Positions 1 through 8,501 of a DNA stretch of 64,000 bases are shown piece by piece (positions within the stretch are counted from its first letter, which is position 1; every line of letters begins with the position of its first letter). A program made the translations under genes and the position numbers. This stretch comes from Deltaproteobacteria bacterium UBA1386 (GTDB taxonomy: Bacteria; Desulfobacterota; Syntrophorhabdia; Syntrophorhabdales; Syntrophorhabdaceae): positions 36,749 through 100,748 of the forward strand of contig DBQU01000009.1 in the NCBI GenBank assembly GCA_002305765.1. The letters run 5' to 3'. A model generated the notes under the pieces. The model saw only the letters and a list, made by a program, of their open reading frames with translations, ran no database searches and had not been told where the DNA came from.

Positions 1-547
1 CATAGCCGTCCAGGATGCCGATGATGTTTCCGCTACCGAAAGGCTTGAGAGGCAGGCGGGCTTTCTCGACAGCCGCCCGGACGTCTGTGCCGTGGGAAGC
101 TTCGCGCGGCTCATTGACGGCGACGGGACCGCGTGGGGCGAATTGAGGGTCCGAAGGGAACCGGGAAAACGGGACTGGCTGAAAGGTTCCCAGGTCATCC
201 ACGCGTCGGTCATGTTCAGGAAGTCCGATATGGAGGATGTAGGCCTCTACGACGAAGGCATGAGGATAGCGGAAGACTACGACCTCTTCACGAGGCTGGT
301 GGCGCGGGGCCGCACGGTGGTCACAGTGCCGGAATTCCTCTACGCGGTCCGGTGGGACGCGTCGAGTTACGGTCGGAAAGGATTCTCCTCCCGATGGAAA
401 GAGGCGCGGGCGAAGCACAGGATCGCAAAGAGACTGACGAATGAATGGTACTCCTTCATCTACATGGTGCGACCCCTTCTTCTCAGTCTTGTCCCTCCGT
501 CGCTACTCTTTCGGTATCACAGGAGGGCCTTCGGGTGGAAGGAGTGA
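1..547 (+). CDS. Family 2 glycosyltransferase, 5' end missing
   Basis: The reading frame is open from base 2, so the start codon lies outside the window and only about the last 180 residues are present. The first codons encode a DADD acidic cluster (about bases 14-25), the DXD-like metal and nucleotide-sugar site of GT-A enzymes. Further on, AEDYDLFTRL is the ED acid/base region of GT2 enzymes. The protein would transfer a sugar from a nucleotide sugar to a growing glycan at the inner membrane face. It is followed with almost no gap by other glycan genes in the same direction, so it is probably in the same operon. The sugar and acceptor cannot be read from the sequence. Confidence 0.85.
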   Translation, partial: IAVQDADDVSATERLERQAGFLDSRPDVCAVGSFARLIDGDGTAWGELRVRREPGKRDWLKGSQVIHASVMFRKSDMEDVGLYDEGMRIAEDYDLFTRLVARGRTVVTVPEFLYAVRWDASSYGRKGFSSRWKEARAKHRIAKRLTNEWYSFIYMVRPLLLSLVPPSLLFRYHRRAFGWKE

Positions 548-564
548 GACCGCTGAGGCAAAAT

Positions 565-2358
565 ATGGCTGAGAAGGCTGACGGCGTGAGGACGAAGAAG
601 AAGGTCTGCTTTGTCGCCACCCTCGAGATGTCTGTCAGGGCCTTTCTCGTCGACCACATGGAGTTCCTGCAGGAAGACTTTGAAGTCTGTGTCATCTGTT
701 CCATCGACGACCCGGGGTTTCTAGAGGCCCGTGGGATCAAGGCGAAGGTCATACCCCTCTCCATTCCCCGGAACGTGTCACCCGTGAACGACGTGAAGGC
801 TCTTCTCGCGCTTTTCAGGATATTCAGGGAGGAACGCTTCGACATCGTCCATTCCATCATGCCCAAGTCGGGGCTTCTCGCCATGACAGCCGCCTTCTGC
901 GCACGCGTGCCCATCAGGGTACATACCTTCACGGGACAGGTGTGGAAAAACCTGAGGGGTGTCAAGCGGTTTGTCCTCAAGACCATGGACAGGGTGCTCG
1001 TCGCCTGCGCGACGGAGGTCCTCGTCGACAGCCCTTCTCAGAGGGAGTTCCTCATTGCGGAAGGCATCGTGGGACGCGATGGGTCGGCGGTCATAGCGAA
1101 CGGGTCCATGTGCGGTGTTGACCCCCGGCGTTTCCGTTTCGATGAGGGGGCGAGAGGGGCCATCCGGCAGGAACTCGGCATCGGGTCTGATGAAACGGTT
1201 TTCTTCTTCCTGGGAAGGCTGAACAGGGACAAGGGTGTCCTCGACCTCGCCCGGGCCTTCGCGGGGGTGTGCGCGACAGCGAACAAGGGGGTCCATCTCG
1301 TCCTTGCCGGTCCCGATGAGGAGAACATGAAGGAGAAGGTCTTCGAGATATGCTCGCGCTATGCCGGCAGGGTGCATTTCACGGGCCCCACAGATGCTCC
1401 CGAAAGACTCATGTCCGCGGCGGACATCCTGTGCCTGCCGAGCTACCGGGAAGGGTTCGGCCTCGTCGTCATAGAGGCGGGGGCCGTCGGTCTCCCTTCG
1501 ATAGGGTCGAGGATATACGGCATCACCGATGCCATCGAGGATGGCGTAACGGGTTTCGTTTTCGAGATGGGTTCCCATCACGACCTCATGCTCAAGATGA
1601 TGAAGTTCGTTGAAGATCCGTCCCTGGCGCGAAGGATGGGGGAACGGGCCCGCACCTTTGCCCTCGCCAGGTTCTCCCGGGACGAGGTCATCGCCGCCAT
1701 GGTGCAGTATTACAGGGTGCTTGCCCGCCGTCCGCGATCATCCCTCGCGAAGAGGGCCTTCGACATTCTCCTTTCCCTCGTGAGTATCGCTATCCTGGGC
1801 ATTCCCATGCTGGTGATCGCTCTTGTCGTTTACATGTCCATGGGCAGCCCCGTCCTCTTCAGACAGGTGCGTCCCGGCTATCGGGGAAGGCCATTTTCCA
1901 TCATGAAGTTCCGCACCATGAAGGAGGACAGGGACGTCGCGGGGAATCTCCTGCCCGATGGGCAGCGATTGACGGCCGCGGGAAGGGTCATCCGGGCGCT
2001 GAGCCTCGACGAACTGCCGCAGCTCTTCAATGTCCTCCTCGGTGACCTCAGTTTTGTGGGGCCGAGGCCGCTTCTTACGCAGTACATGCCTCTGTACGAC
2101 GAGCATCAGGCGAGGCGCCACGATGTGAGGCCGGGTATCACCGGCTGGGCGCAGGTCAACGGCAGGAATGCCATCTCGTGGGAAGAGAAGTTCGATCTTG
2201 ATGTCTGGTACGTGGACCACGGCAGTTTTTCCCTCGACCTTAAGATCCTCTGGCTCACCGTTGTGAACGTGTTGAAGAGGCAGGGTATTTCGGCCAAGGG
2301 TTTCGAGACCATGCCCGAGTTCAAGGGGTCTCGGAGACGGGGAGAAGATCATGAATGA
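565..2358 (+). CDS. Fused GT4 glycosyltransferase and phosphoglycosyl transferase
   Basis: About 597 residues with two enzymes in one chain. The first ~370 residues are a GT-B family 4 glycosyltransferase, with FFLGRLNRDKG and the SYREGFGLVVIEAG donor-binding motif. The last ~200 residues are a monotopic phosphoglycosyl transferase of the PglC/WcaJ class: a hydrophobic re-entrant helix after RAFDILLSL, then KFRTM, LDELPQLFNVL, VGPRP and the PGITGWAQVNGR signature. Such proteins load a sugar phosphate onto undecaprenyl phosphate, and the GT4 half could add the second sugar. The reading frame stays open back to base 445 inside the previous gene, but ATG 565 is preferred because a weak GAGG lies 7 bases upstream. 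GTG 544, overlapping the previous stop, is an alternative. The acetyltransferase gene downstream overlaps its stop. Confidence 0.88.
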   Translation: MAEKADGVRTKKKVCFVATLEMSVRAFLVDHMEFLQEDFEVCVICSIDDPGFLEARGIKAKVIPLSIPRNVSPVNDVKALLALFRIFREERFDIVHSIMPKSGLLAMTAAFCARVPIRVHTFTGQVWKNLRGVKRFVLKTMDRVLVACATEVLVDSPSQREFLIAEGIVGRDGSAVIANGSMCGVDPRRFRFDEGARGAIRQELGIGSDETVFFFLGRLNRDKGVLDLARAFAGVCATANKGVHLVLAGPDEENMKEKVFEICSRYAGRVHFTGPTDAPERLMSAADILCLPSYREGFGLVVIEAGAVGLPSIGSRIYGITDAIEDGVTGFVFEMGSHHDLMLKMMKFVEDPSLARRMGERARTFALARFSRDEVIAAMVQYYRVLARRPRSSLAKRAFDILLSLVSIAILGIPMLVIALVVYMSMGSPVLFRQVRPGYRGRPFSIMKFRTMKEDRDVAGNLLPDGQRLTAAGRVIRALSLDELPQLFNVLLGDLSFVGPRPLLTQYMPLYDEHQARRHDVRPGITGWAQVNGRNAISWEEKFDLDVWYVDHGSFSLDLKILWLTVVNVLKRQGISAKGFETMPEFKGSRRRGEDHE

Positions 2359-3004
2359 TGGTGTCATTGTATTTGGGGCGGGTGGCCACGCAAAGGTCGT
2401 GGTGAGCACTCTCTTGGCGGCAGCGATACCGGTGGCCGCGGTAGTCGACGACGACCGGGGAAAATGGGGCAAGAGCATCCTGGGTTTTCCCGTTACCGGC
2501 TGCGACCCGGAAAAGGACCTGGCAGGGCGTCGCGGCGTCATCGCCATCGGAGACAACCGGACTCGAGAGGGTCTTGAGAAGAGGTTCCCCGGCGTTTTCT
2601 GGGAGACAGTTGTGCATCCCCATGCGTGGGTCCATCCTTCGGTCACGCTCGGGGCGGGGACGGTTGTTTTTGCGGGTGCCGTCATACAACCTGACACCGT
2701 CATCGGCAGGCACTGCATCGTCAATTCACGTGCCTCCATCGACCATGATTGCTCCGTGGGTGACTATTGCCACATTGCCCCCGGGGTATGCCTTGCGGGA
2801 GAGGTCTCGGTGGGAGAGGGCGCCTTCCTGGGCATAGGTTCCGTCGTCATCGTGGGGAAGGAGGTCGGGGCTTGGAGCATCATAGGGGCAGGCGGGGCCG
2901 TAACCAGCGATATACCCGCATATGTCACGGCAGTCGGGGTACCGGCAAGGATAGTGAAGGAGCATGGCCTTCCAATAACCAGGCAAGACGAAAACGACCA
3001 ATGA
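2351..3004 (+). CDS. PglD/NeuD-like sugar O/N-acetyltransferase
   Basis: 217 residues. The N-terminus is a small Rossmann-like sugar-binding domain (VIVFGAGGHAKVV, typical of PglD, NeuD and VioB). From about residue 90 the chain is a left-handed beta-helix of hexapeptide repeats such as VTLGAGTVVFAGAVI and IVNSRASIDHDCSVG, where the His of the DHD cluster is the expected catalytic base. PglD acetylates the 4-amino group of UDP-4-amino sugars with acetyl-CoA. The ATG overlaps the previous stop by 8 bases and is preceded by GGAGAAG, so translation is probably coupled. With the PglC-like domain upstream and PglF-like dehydratase downstream it suggests a bacillosamine-type sugar, but the substrate is inferred. 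Confidence 0.85.
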   Translation: MNDGVIVFGAGGHAKVVVSTLLAAAIPVAAVVDDDRGKWGKSILGFPVTGCDPEKDLAGRRGVIAIGDNRTREGLEKRFPGVFWETVVHPHAWVHPSVTLGAGTVVFAGAVIQPDTVIGRHCIVNSRASIDHDCSVGDYCHIAPGVCLAGEVSVGEGAFLGIGSVVIVGKEVGAWSIIGAGGAVTSDIPAYVTAVGVPARIVKEHGLPITRQDENDQ

Positions 3005-3288
3005 CCAGGCAGGAAGAGAATGACCAATTCACCAAACTCCAATGACCAGACAAACAAACAATAACCAATAACCAAACAAGAATACAGGCGGTCCGTTCCG
3101 CCCTGATCTTTGTTCAATTGGTCATTGGAATTTGGTCATTGGATATTTTTCTTTCCCGGGATTGCTTAAGAGAACCGGCATGTTCGTTGCCGCAGATGTG
3201 TTTTGGACGGATGTGGTGTACACTCGGGAAGAAAACCGTAGAAAACGCGGCGTTATGCTGATATAAGATACAGGGGTTCAGACAGACA
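3005..3288. repeat. Intergenic word repeat (AATGACC type) with inverted arms
   Basis: This gap holds several copies of a 7-base word related to AATGACC/AATAACC (3001-3090), then the complementary words TTGGTCATTGG and TTTGGTCATTGG (3116-3143). The two groups could pair as a long imperfect hairpin around 3030-3145. No gene is visible. The remaining bases up to 3288 lead into the dehydratase gene and show no convincing promoter or strong Shine-Dalgarno sequence. Confidence 0.75.
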
Positions 3289-5145
3289 ATGAAGACTCGG
3301 CTCATAGGAGGCGCAAAAAGGCTCATCGTTTTGACGAGCGATGTGGCCCTCACGGCCCTGGCCTACTGGTTCGCGTACTACCTGCGCTTCAACTTCGATA
3401 TTCCGAAGACCAACTTCGCGATGTTCCTGAACACTCTGCCCGTCCTTGTCGTGCTCCGCGTTGCCTGTTTTTTCATCTTTGGACTGTACAGCGGTGTCTG
3501 GCGCTACGCCTCGATGGATGACCTCATCCGCATCGTGAAGGCGACGGTCCTGAGCTCCCTCATCTTTTCCGTGTATGTGGGTTTTGTGCACCACTTCATC
3601 GATTTCCCCCGGTCTGTCTTCGTGATAGACTGGTTCATCATCCTTGCCCTTGTCGGGGGATCACGTTTCCTGTACAGGGTGTTCAGGGAGTTCTATCCCG
3701 TGCGCACGACACGGACACGCAAGAAGGTCCTCATCATCGGGGCCGGAAGAGCGGGGGAGATGATACTCCGGGAGATGAACCAGAGCGCCCAGATCGGGTA
3801 CGAGCCTGTGGGGTTCCTGGATGACAACCGCGCGAAGAAGGGTCAGAGGATCCACGGCGTGTCGGTCCTCGGGAGGATCGATGACCTGGTGAAGATAGCT
3901 GGCAAGAAAGAGGTTGAGGAGGCCGTGATCGCCATACCGTCGCTGACGGGTAAGGAGATGAGGTGTATCGTCAGGCTTTGCGATGAGGCGGGGATCACCT
4001 GCAAGACCGTCCCGGCCATAAGCGATATCCTGAACGGAAGCGTCCACGTGAACCAGATACGGGAGATCCGCATCGAAGACGTTCTCGGGAGGGAACACGT
4101 GGAGCTGAGCAGGGAACAGATCAGGGAGTACCTCACGGGGAAAAGGGTGCTTGTCACCGGCGCGGCGGGCTCCATCGGTTCCGAGCTGTGCCGGCAGATC
4201 ATGAAGATGGAGCTGGAGCAGCTCATCCTCTTCGAGAGGGTGGAGAACGAGCTCTACCGGATCGATATGGAGTTCAGGCAGACCCATGACGGCAAGCCCT
4301 ACGCCATGATCCTCGGGGACATCCTCGACACGGAGAGGCTCGATGGCGTCATGGACAGCTTCAAACCCCAGGTCGTGTTCCATGCCGCCGCCTACAAACA
4401 TGTCCCTATCATGGAATCTCACCCCATCGAGGCCCTGAAGAACAACATCCAGGGTACGTACAACGTCGTTAAGGCATCCCTGCGGTCGGGCGTTGAGAAG
4501 TTCGTTCTTATCTCCACCGACAAGGCGGTAAGCCCCGCCAACGTCATGGGAGCCACAAAGCGTGTCGCGGAGCTTATCTGCCAGGGGATGAACAGCGAGG
4601 GAGGGACCAGGTTCATCGCCGTCAGGTTCGGAAACGTCCTCGGGAGCGCGGGCAGTGTGATCCCCCTTTTCCAGGAACAGATCCTTCGCGGGGGGCCCGT
4701 CACCGTGACCCATGCCGAGATGACGCGTTACTTTATGAGCATACCCGAGGCGGCCCAGCTTGTCATGCAGGCGGGGGCCATGGGAAAGGGCGGGGAGATA
4801 TTCGTCCTCGACATGGGAGAGCCGGTCAGGATACTCGACCTCGCCCACGACATGATCCGTCTCATGGGCCTCAAGGTGGGAGACGACATCGACATTGTCT
4901 TCTCGGGCTTGAGGCCGGGAGAGAAGCTCCATGAAGAGCTTGTCTCCTTCGAAGAGGAGTCGGTCCGGACAATGCACGGCAAGATCACCATGGTGAAGTC
5001 ACCCCCTGTCGACTGGGCGAACCTCAGGAAAGATATAGAGGAGAGGATCCTCACCATCAAGACTGATGACCCGGCCCTCATACTGGATACCCTCAACGCC
5101 CTCATCAGATCGTACACGGCGGAAACCCCCGCCGGAGAGAAATAG
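3289..5145 (+). CDS. PglF/CapD-like membrane nucleotide-sugar 4,6-dehydratase
   Basis: 618 residues, the usual length of the long membrane-bound dehydratases. Four hydrophobic segments lie within the first ~130 residues. A CoA-binding-like Rossmann domain follows (VLIIGAGRAGE, ~147), then an extended SDR domain with the NAD site TGAAGSIGSE (~290). The usual catalytic Tyr-x-x-x-Lys is MGATK (Met420-Lys424) after LISTDKA, and Met replacing Tyr is characteristic of PglF-type UDP-GlcNAc 4,6-dehydratases. The product would be UDP-2-acetamido-4-keto-6-deoxy sugar, the substrate for an aminotransferase and then the PglD-like enzyme upstream. No aminotransferase is adjacent; the nearest is at 38290-39423. 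Confidence 0.9.
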   Translation: MKTRLIGGAKRLIVLTSDVALTALAYWFAYYLRFNFDIPKTNFAMFLNTLPVLVVLRVACFFIFGLYSGVWRYASMDDLIRIVKATVLSSLIFSVYVGFVHHFIDFPRSVFVIDWFIILALVGGSRFLYRVFREFYPVRTTRTRKKVLIIGAGRAGEMILREMNQSAQIGYEPVGFLDDNRAKKGQRIHGVSVLGRIDDLVKIAGKKEVEEAVIAIPSLTGKEMRCIVRLCDEAGITCKTVPAISDILNGSVHVNQIREIRIEDVLGREHVELSREQIREYLTGKRVLVTGAAGSIGSELCRQIMKMELEQLILFERVENELYRIDMEFRQTHDGKPYAMILGDILDTERLDGVMDSFKPQVVFHAAAYKHVPIMESHPIEALKNNIQGTYNVVKASLRSGVEKFVLISTDKAVSPANVMGATKRVAELICQGMNSEGGTRFIAVRFGNVLGSAGSVIPLFQEQILRGGPVTVTHAEMTRYFMSIPEAAQLVMQAGAMGKGGEIFVLDMGEPVRILDLAHDMIRLMGLKVGDDIDIVFSGLRPGEKLHEELVSFEEESVRTMHGKITMVKSPPVDWANLRKDIEERILTIKTDDPALILDTLNALIRSYTAETPAGEK

Positions 5146-5151
5146 AACGAT

Positions 5152-5769
5152 ATGAGGATAATAGACGCCACGTACATCAAGAGTGTCCGAGCGGCCGAGG
5201 ACGCAGAGGTGGGAGACCTTCCGGAGATCTGCTTTGTCGGCAGGTCGAACGTGGGCAAGTCGTCGCTCATCAATGCCCTCGCGGCCCAGCGTGTCGCCAG
5301 GACCAGCTCGCGGCCGGGGGCCACGAGGATGATCAACCTTTACAAGGTCCTCTACGAATCGAAGGGGAGGCGGGGCTGGGTCATTTTCTCGGATTTCCCG
5401 GGTTTCGGTTACGCGAGGGTTTCACGGGAGATGGCCCGGGACTGGCGCAAAATGGTCGAGGGATACCTGCTCACAAACGACCGGATCAAGCGCGTGATAT
5501 GGCTCTTCGACGTGAGGCGGGACCCCGACGAGTTGGACGGGATGCTTGTGGAATGGTTCCTCGCGAAGGGGCTTCCCTTTTCGCCGGTGCTCACGAAGGT
5601 CGACAAGGAGACTCAGGGCAACATTGCGAGGAAAAGACGTTCCTTCGAGGCCTTCGTTGACGGTGTGAGGGCGCATCTCTTTTCGTCCCGGACGGGACAC
5701 GGCAAGAAGGAACTCCTCCTTCACATCCGCCACGTCCTGCACGGTGAGGCGGCCGATAAGGTATCCTGA
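5152..5769 (+). CDS. engB: Ribosome biogenesis GTPase EngB/YsxC
   Basis: 205 residues, normal for the family. GTPase motifs are in order: G1 GRSNVGKSSL (~30), a switch region with SSRPGATRMIN, G3 DFPGFGYAR (~81) and G4 TKVD (~148). EngB helps late assembly of the 50S subunit. The ATG at 5152 lies 6 bases after the dehydratase stop. It converges on pyrE with only 6 bases between the two stop codons, and no terminator is visible there. Confidence 0.95.
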   Translation: MRIIDATYIKSVRAAEDAEVGDLPEICFVGRSNVGKSSLINALAAQRVARTSSRPGATRMINLYKVLYESKGRRGWVIFSDFPGFGYARVSREMARDWRKMVEGYLLTNDRIKRVIWLFDVRRDPDELDGMLVEWFLAKGLPFSPVLTKVDKETQGNIARKRRSFEAFVDGVRAHLFSSRTGHGKKELLLHIRHVLHGEAADKVS

Positions 5770-5775
5770 ATTATA

Positions 5776-6336
5776 TCAAGAAGAAGTCCTTATATCTTTG
5801 AGAGTGAATATAGCTTTAAAGATGTAACCTTGTGATTCTATAGCTTCTTGTCCGCCATCAAGTCGGTCAAGGAGTGCGATGACACCCTTCACCTTGTAGC
5901 CTTCCTTCTCGACGGCCTCGATCGCCTTCAACGAGGACCCGCCGGTGGTGACCACGTCCTCCAGGATCACCACGTTCATTCCCTTTTTCAGGTTCTTCCC
6001 ACCTTCGACCCACCGGTTCGTTCCGTGGCCCTTGGGCTCCTTCCGGATCAAAAAACCCTTCAGATCGTCCTTTTCCTGGTAAGCCGCGAGCACAACCGAA
6101 GAGACCAGGGGATCGCCCCCGATGCTGACGCCGCCGACGGCGTCCACGCCGGGGATCTCCCGGGCCATCCTGTGCATCATCCTGCCGACGAGGTACATAC
6201 CTTCGGGATTGAGGGTCGTCTCCTTGGCATCGATGTAGAAGCTGCTCTTCTTGCCGCTGACGAGGGTGAATTCCCCCTCTTCGTAGGATAGCGTCTTGAG
6301 GATGGTGAGGAGGGCTGCGCGGTCGTCTGACATCAT
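5776..6336 (-). CDS. pyrE: Orotate phosphoribosyltransferase
   Basis: 186 residues. It has the PRPP-binding signature VVILEDVVTTGGS at about 124-136 and the N-terminal GEFTLVSGKKSSFYID of PyrE. It converts orotate and PRPP to orotidine 5'-phosphate in pyrimidine synthesis. The first ATG overlaps the purF stop as ATGA, so the two are almost certainly translationally coupled; a second in-frame ATG follows directly. Pairing pyrE with purF links the two PRPP-consuming enzymes. Confidence 0.95.
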   Translation of the reverse strand: MMSDDRAALLTILKTLSYEEGEFTLVSGKKSSFYIDAKETTLNPEGMYLVGRMMHRMAREIPGVDAVGGVSIGGDPLVSSVVLAAYQEKDDLKGFLIRKEPKGHGTNRWVEGGKNLKKGMNVVILEDVVTTGGSSLKAIEAVEKEGYKVKGVIALLDRLDGGQEAIESQGYIFKAIFTLKDIRTSS

Positions 6337-7721
6337 TTCTCTCCTTTGGCGAAAAGCTCCATCTGTTCCAGTTCCATACCCCAGGGGAACCGTGACGGGT
6401 ATGCCCCGGAAAAACAGGCATCGCAGTATGTGTACTCGCCCTTTCCAAGGGCCTTGCGCATGCTCTCTATCGTCAGGTAGTGAAGGGAATCGGAGCCCAT
6501 GTACCTGTTGATCTCCTCCAGGGTGTGCGATGCGGCGATAAGCTGCGAGCGGGAAGGGGTGTCTATCCCGTAGAAACAGGGATACATGGTGGCCGGCGAG
6601 CTCACCCGGAAATGTATCTCCTTCGCGCCGTATTGCCTGAGCATCTTGATGATCTTCCTGCCCGTGGTCGCCCTGACGATGGAGTCGTCGATAACGACGA
6701 TGCGTTTGCCCTTTACGATATCACGCAGCGCGTTCAATTTCAACTTCACGCCGAAATGGCGTATCGAGTCTCGCGGTTCTATGAATGTGCGGCCGACGTA
6801 ATGGTTCCTGATGAGCCCCATCTCGAAGGGGACCCCCGTTTGCTGCGAATAGCCGATGGCGGCGCTTATGCCCGAGTCGGGTATGGGGATGACCATGTCC
6901 GCGTCGACGGCGCTCTCCCTCGCTAGCTGCCTGCCCAATGCCTTTCTCACGCTGTACACGGTCTTGCCGAACATGTAGCTGTCGGGCCGCGCGAAGTAGA
7001 TGAACTCGAAAATGCAGTGATGGTGGGCCGTTTCCTTGAAAGGTTTGTATGACGTCAGGCCCTTCTGATCGATGACGAGGATCTCTCCGGGCTCGATCTC
7101 CCGGAGGTATTTTGCGCCGATGAGATCGAAGGCACAATTCTCGCTCGAAACGGCATAGCCATCCCTCATCCTGCCGAGGCACAGGGGTCTGAAACCATGG
7201 GGGTCACGGACCGCTATGAGTTCCTGATTCGTGAGGGCCACGATGGAATAGGAGCCTTCCATTCTCCTCAAGGCGCTGATGAGGCGCTCGACGGTGGAGT
7301 CCTCGTGGGCAAGGGCCATGAGGTGGATTATCACTTCGGTATCGGAAGAGGACTGGAAGATGGATCCGTAGTTCTGGAGCTCGTCCTTCACGATCTTCGC
7401 GTTCGTCAGGTTGCCGTTGTGCGCCATCGCCAGGTAACCCCGCGAGTATTCGACCATGAGGGGCTGGGCGTTTCCGATGGTGCTCGAACCTGACGTCGAG
7501 TACCTCACATGGCCAATGGCGGACCTGCCCGGGAGCTGCGACAGGGTTCTGGCGTCAAAGATATCGGAGACGAGCCCCATCTGGCGATGGGTCCTCATCG
7601 TGTCTCCGTCCGTGCAGGATATGCCGGCACTCTCCTGGCCCCTGTGCTGAAGGGCGTGAAGGCCGAGATAGGTAAGATTGGCCGCGTCCCTGTGGTTGTA
7701 TATCCCGAATATTCCGCACAT
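6333..7721 (-). CDS. purF: Amidophosphoribosyltransferase (Fe-S type)
   Basis: 462 residues. It opens MCGIFGIYNHRDA, so Cys2 becomes the N-terminal glutaminase nucleophile after Met removal, with no propeptide as in the Bacillus enzyme. The phosphoribosyltransferase half carries VVIDDSIVRATTG. Cysteines in HHHCIFEF, YPCFYGID and YCDACFSG match the four ligands of the [4Fe-4S] cluster in Bacillus-type PurF. It catalyses the first committed step of purine synthesis. It sits 5 bases after the macrodomain gene and overlaps pyrE by 4 bases. Confidence 0.96.
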   Translation of the reverse strand: MCGIFGIYNHRDAANLTYLGLHALQHRGQESAGISCTDGDTMRTHRQMGLVSDIFDARTLSQLPGRSAIGHVRYSTSGSSTIGNAQPLMVEYSRGYLAMAHNGNLTNAKIVKDELQNYGSIFQSSSDTEVIIHLMALAHEDSTVERLISALRRMEGSYSIVALTNQELIAVRDPHGFRPLCLGRMRDGYAVSSENCAFDLIGAKYLREIEPGEILVIDQKGLTSYKPFKETAHHHCIFEFIYFARPDSYMFGKTVYSVRKALGRQLARESAVDADMVIPIPDSGISAAIGYSQQTGVPFEMGLIRNHYVGRTFIEPRDSIRHFGVKLKLNALRDIVKGKRIVVIDDSIVRATTGRKIIKMLRQYGAKEIHFRVSSPATMYPCFYGIDTPSRSQLIAASHTLEEINRYMGSDSLHYLTIESMRKALGKGEYTYCDACFSGAYPSRFPWGMELEQMELFAKGEK

Positions 7722-7726
7722 TGAGT

Positions 7727-8272
7727 TTAACGTCCTTCCAGTGTTCCAAGCTCCTCGATGAAGAAATCCATGATCCCGGCATCCATGAGATAAAAGGAGA
7801 TGGTCTTGAGGGACGTGGGTCCCTCTTTCAGGAACTCCGCCGTCTCGCCGACAATGATCCCAGCGCAGCGCTTCTTCGGGAACCCGAAGATGCCCGCGCT
7901 GATGGCAGGCATGGAGATGGATGTGAATCCCTCCCGCGAGGCGAGCGCGAGGACACTCCGGACGGCCCTCTTGAGCTTATTCTCTTCATCACCCTCGCCC
8001 CACATGGGGCCCACGGCATGGATGACGTGGCGGGCCTTGAGCCTTCCTCCCGTCGTCAACGCGGCTGACCCCACGGGCACGAACCCGATCTTGTGGCTCT
8101 CTTCCTGGATGATCGTTCCGCCCTTGCGGACGATGGCGCCTGCGACCCCGCCTCCGTGGCGGAGATAGGAATTGGCTGCATTGACGATGGCATCGACATC
8201 GCTTTCCGTGAGGTCACCCCGGACAACACGCAAAGCGACACCGTGAAAGTCGACTTCCTTCAATATTTCCAT
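7727..8272 (-). CDS. Macrodomain protein (ADP-ribose binding, MacroD-like)
   Basis: 181 residues forming one macrodomain. ADP-ribose-binding motifs are clear: DAIVNAANSYL, the GGGVAGAI loop and PAISAGIFGFP. These match MacroD-type enzymes that hydrolyse O-acetyl-ADP-ribose or remove mono-ADP-ribose from proteins. The ATG at 8272 is preceded by AGGAGG at 6-base spacing. It is the first gene of a tight unit with purF and pyrE, an unusual setting; the link through ribose-phosphate or NAD metabolism is inference. Confidence 0.92.
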   Translation of the reverse strand: MEILKEVDFHGVALRVVRGDLTESDVDAIVNAANSYLRHGGGVAGAIVRKGGTIIQEESHKIGFVPVGSAALTTGGRLKARHVIHAVGPMWGEGDEENKLKRAVRSVLALASREGFTSISMPAISAGIFGFPKKRCAGIIVGETAEFLKEGPTSLKTISFYLMDAGIMDFFIEELGTLEGR

Positions 8273-8292
8273 GACCGGTCCTCCTGTACAAA

Positions 8293-8322
8293 GCCTTTTT
8301 ACCGTGCAATGGTAAAAAAGGC
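8293..8322. promoter_or_regulatory. Hairpin in leader of macrodomain-purF-pyrE
   Basis: GCCTTTTTACC (8293-8303) and GGTAAAAAAGGC (8311-8322) pair with a single bulged base around a 7-base loop. The hairpin lies just upstream of the macrodomain ribosome-binding site on the minus strand, so it may affect the operon leader. No known riboswitch is recognisable. Confidence 0.45.
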
Positions 8323-8472
8323 GTTCAAGGGTTCAAAGGCTCAAGAGTTCAAGAGTAAAAGAAAAAAGGCACCGAATGCCTCCGGCCGTTGTGCAAACTG
8401 TTTTTCAATCGACCCGCTTCAGGGCCTTTCCCTTGAACTCTTGAACCTTCTCTATTTTTGAACTTTTGAACC
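8323..8472. repeat. Intergenic word repeat (TTCAAGAG type), inverted arms
   Basis: The left arm (8323-8357) holds tandem words GTTCAAGG, GTTCAAAGG, CTCAAGAG and TTCAAGAG. The right arm (8428-8472) holds the complements CCTTGAACTCTTGAACC and TTTTGAACTTTTGAACC. The arms can form a long imperfect hairpin around about 70 bases of unique sequence between the divergent macrodomain and recG genes. The right arm supplies a TTGAAC hexamer at 8466 which, with TATTAT at 8488, resembles a promoter. Confidence 0.7.
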
Positions 8473-8501
8473 GCCTCTCTCTTGTTGTATTATACAAGGT
8501 G

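Noticed and set aside
5152..5775. Terminator between engB and pyrE
   Set aside because: Only 6 bases separate the stops and no stem-loop with a T run is present nearby.
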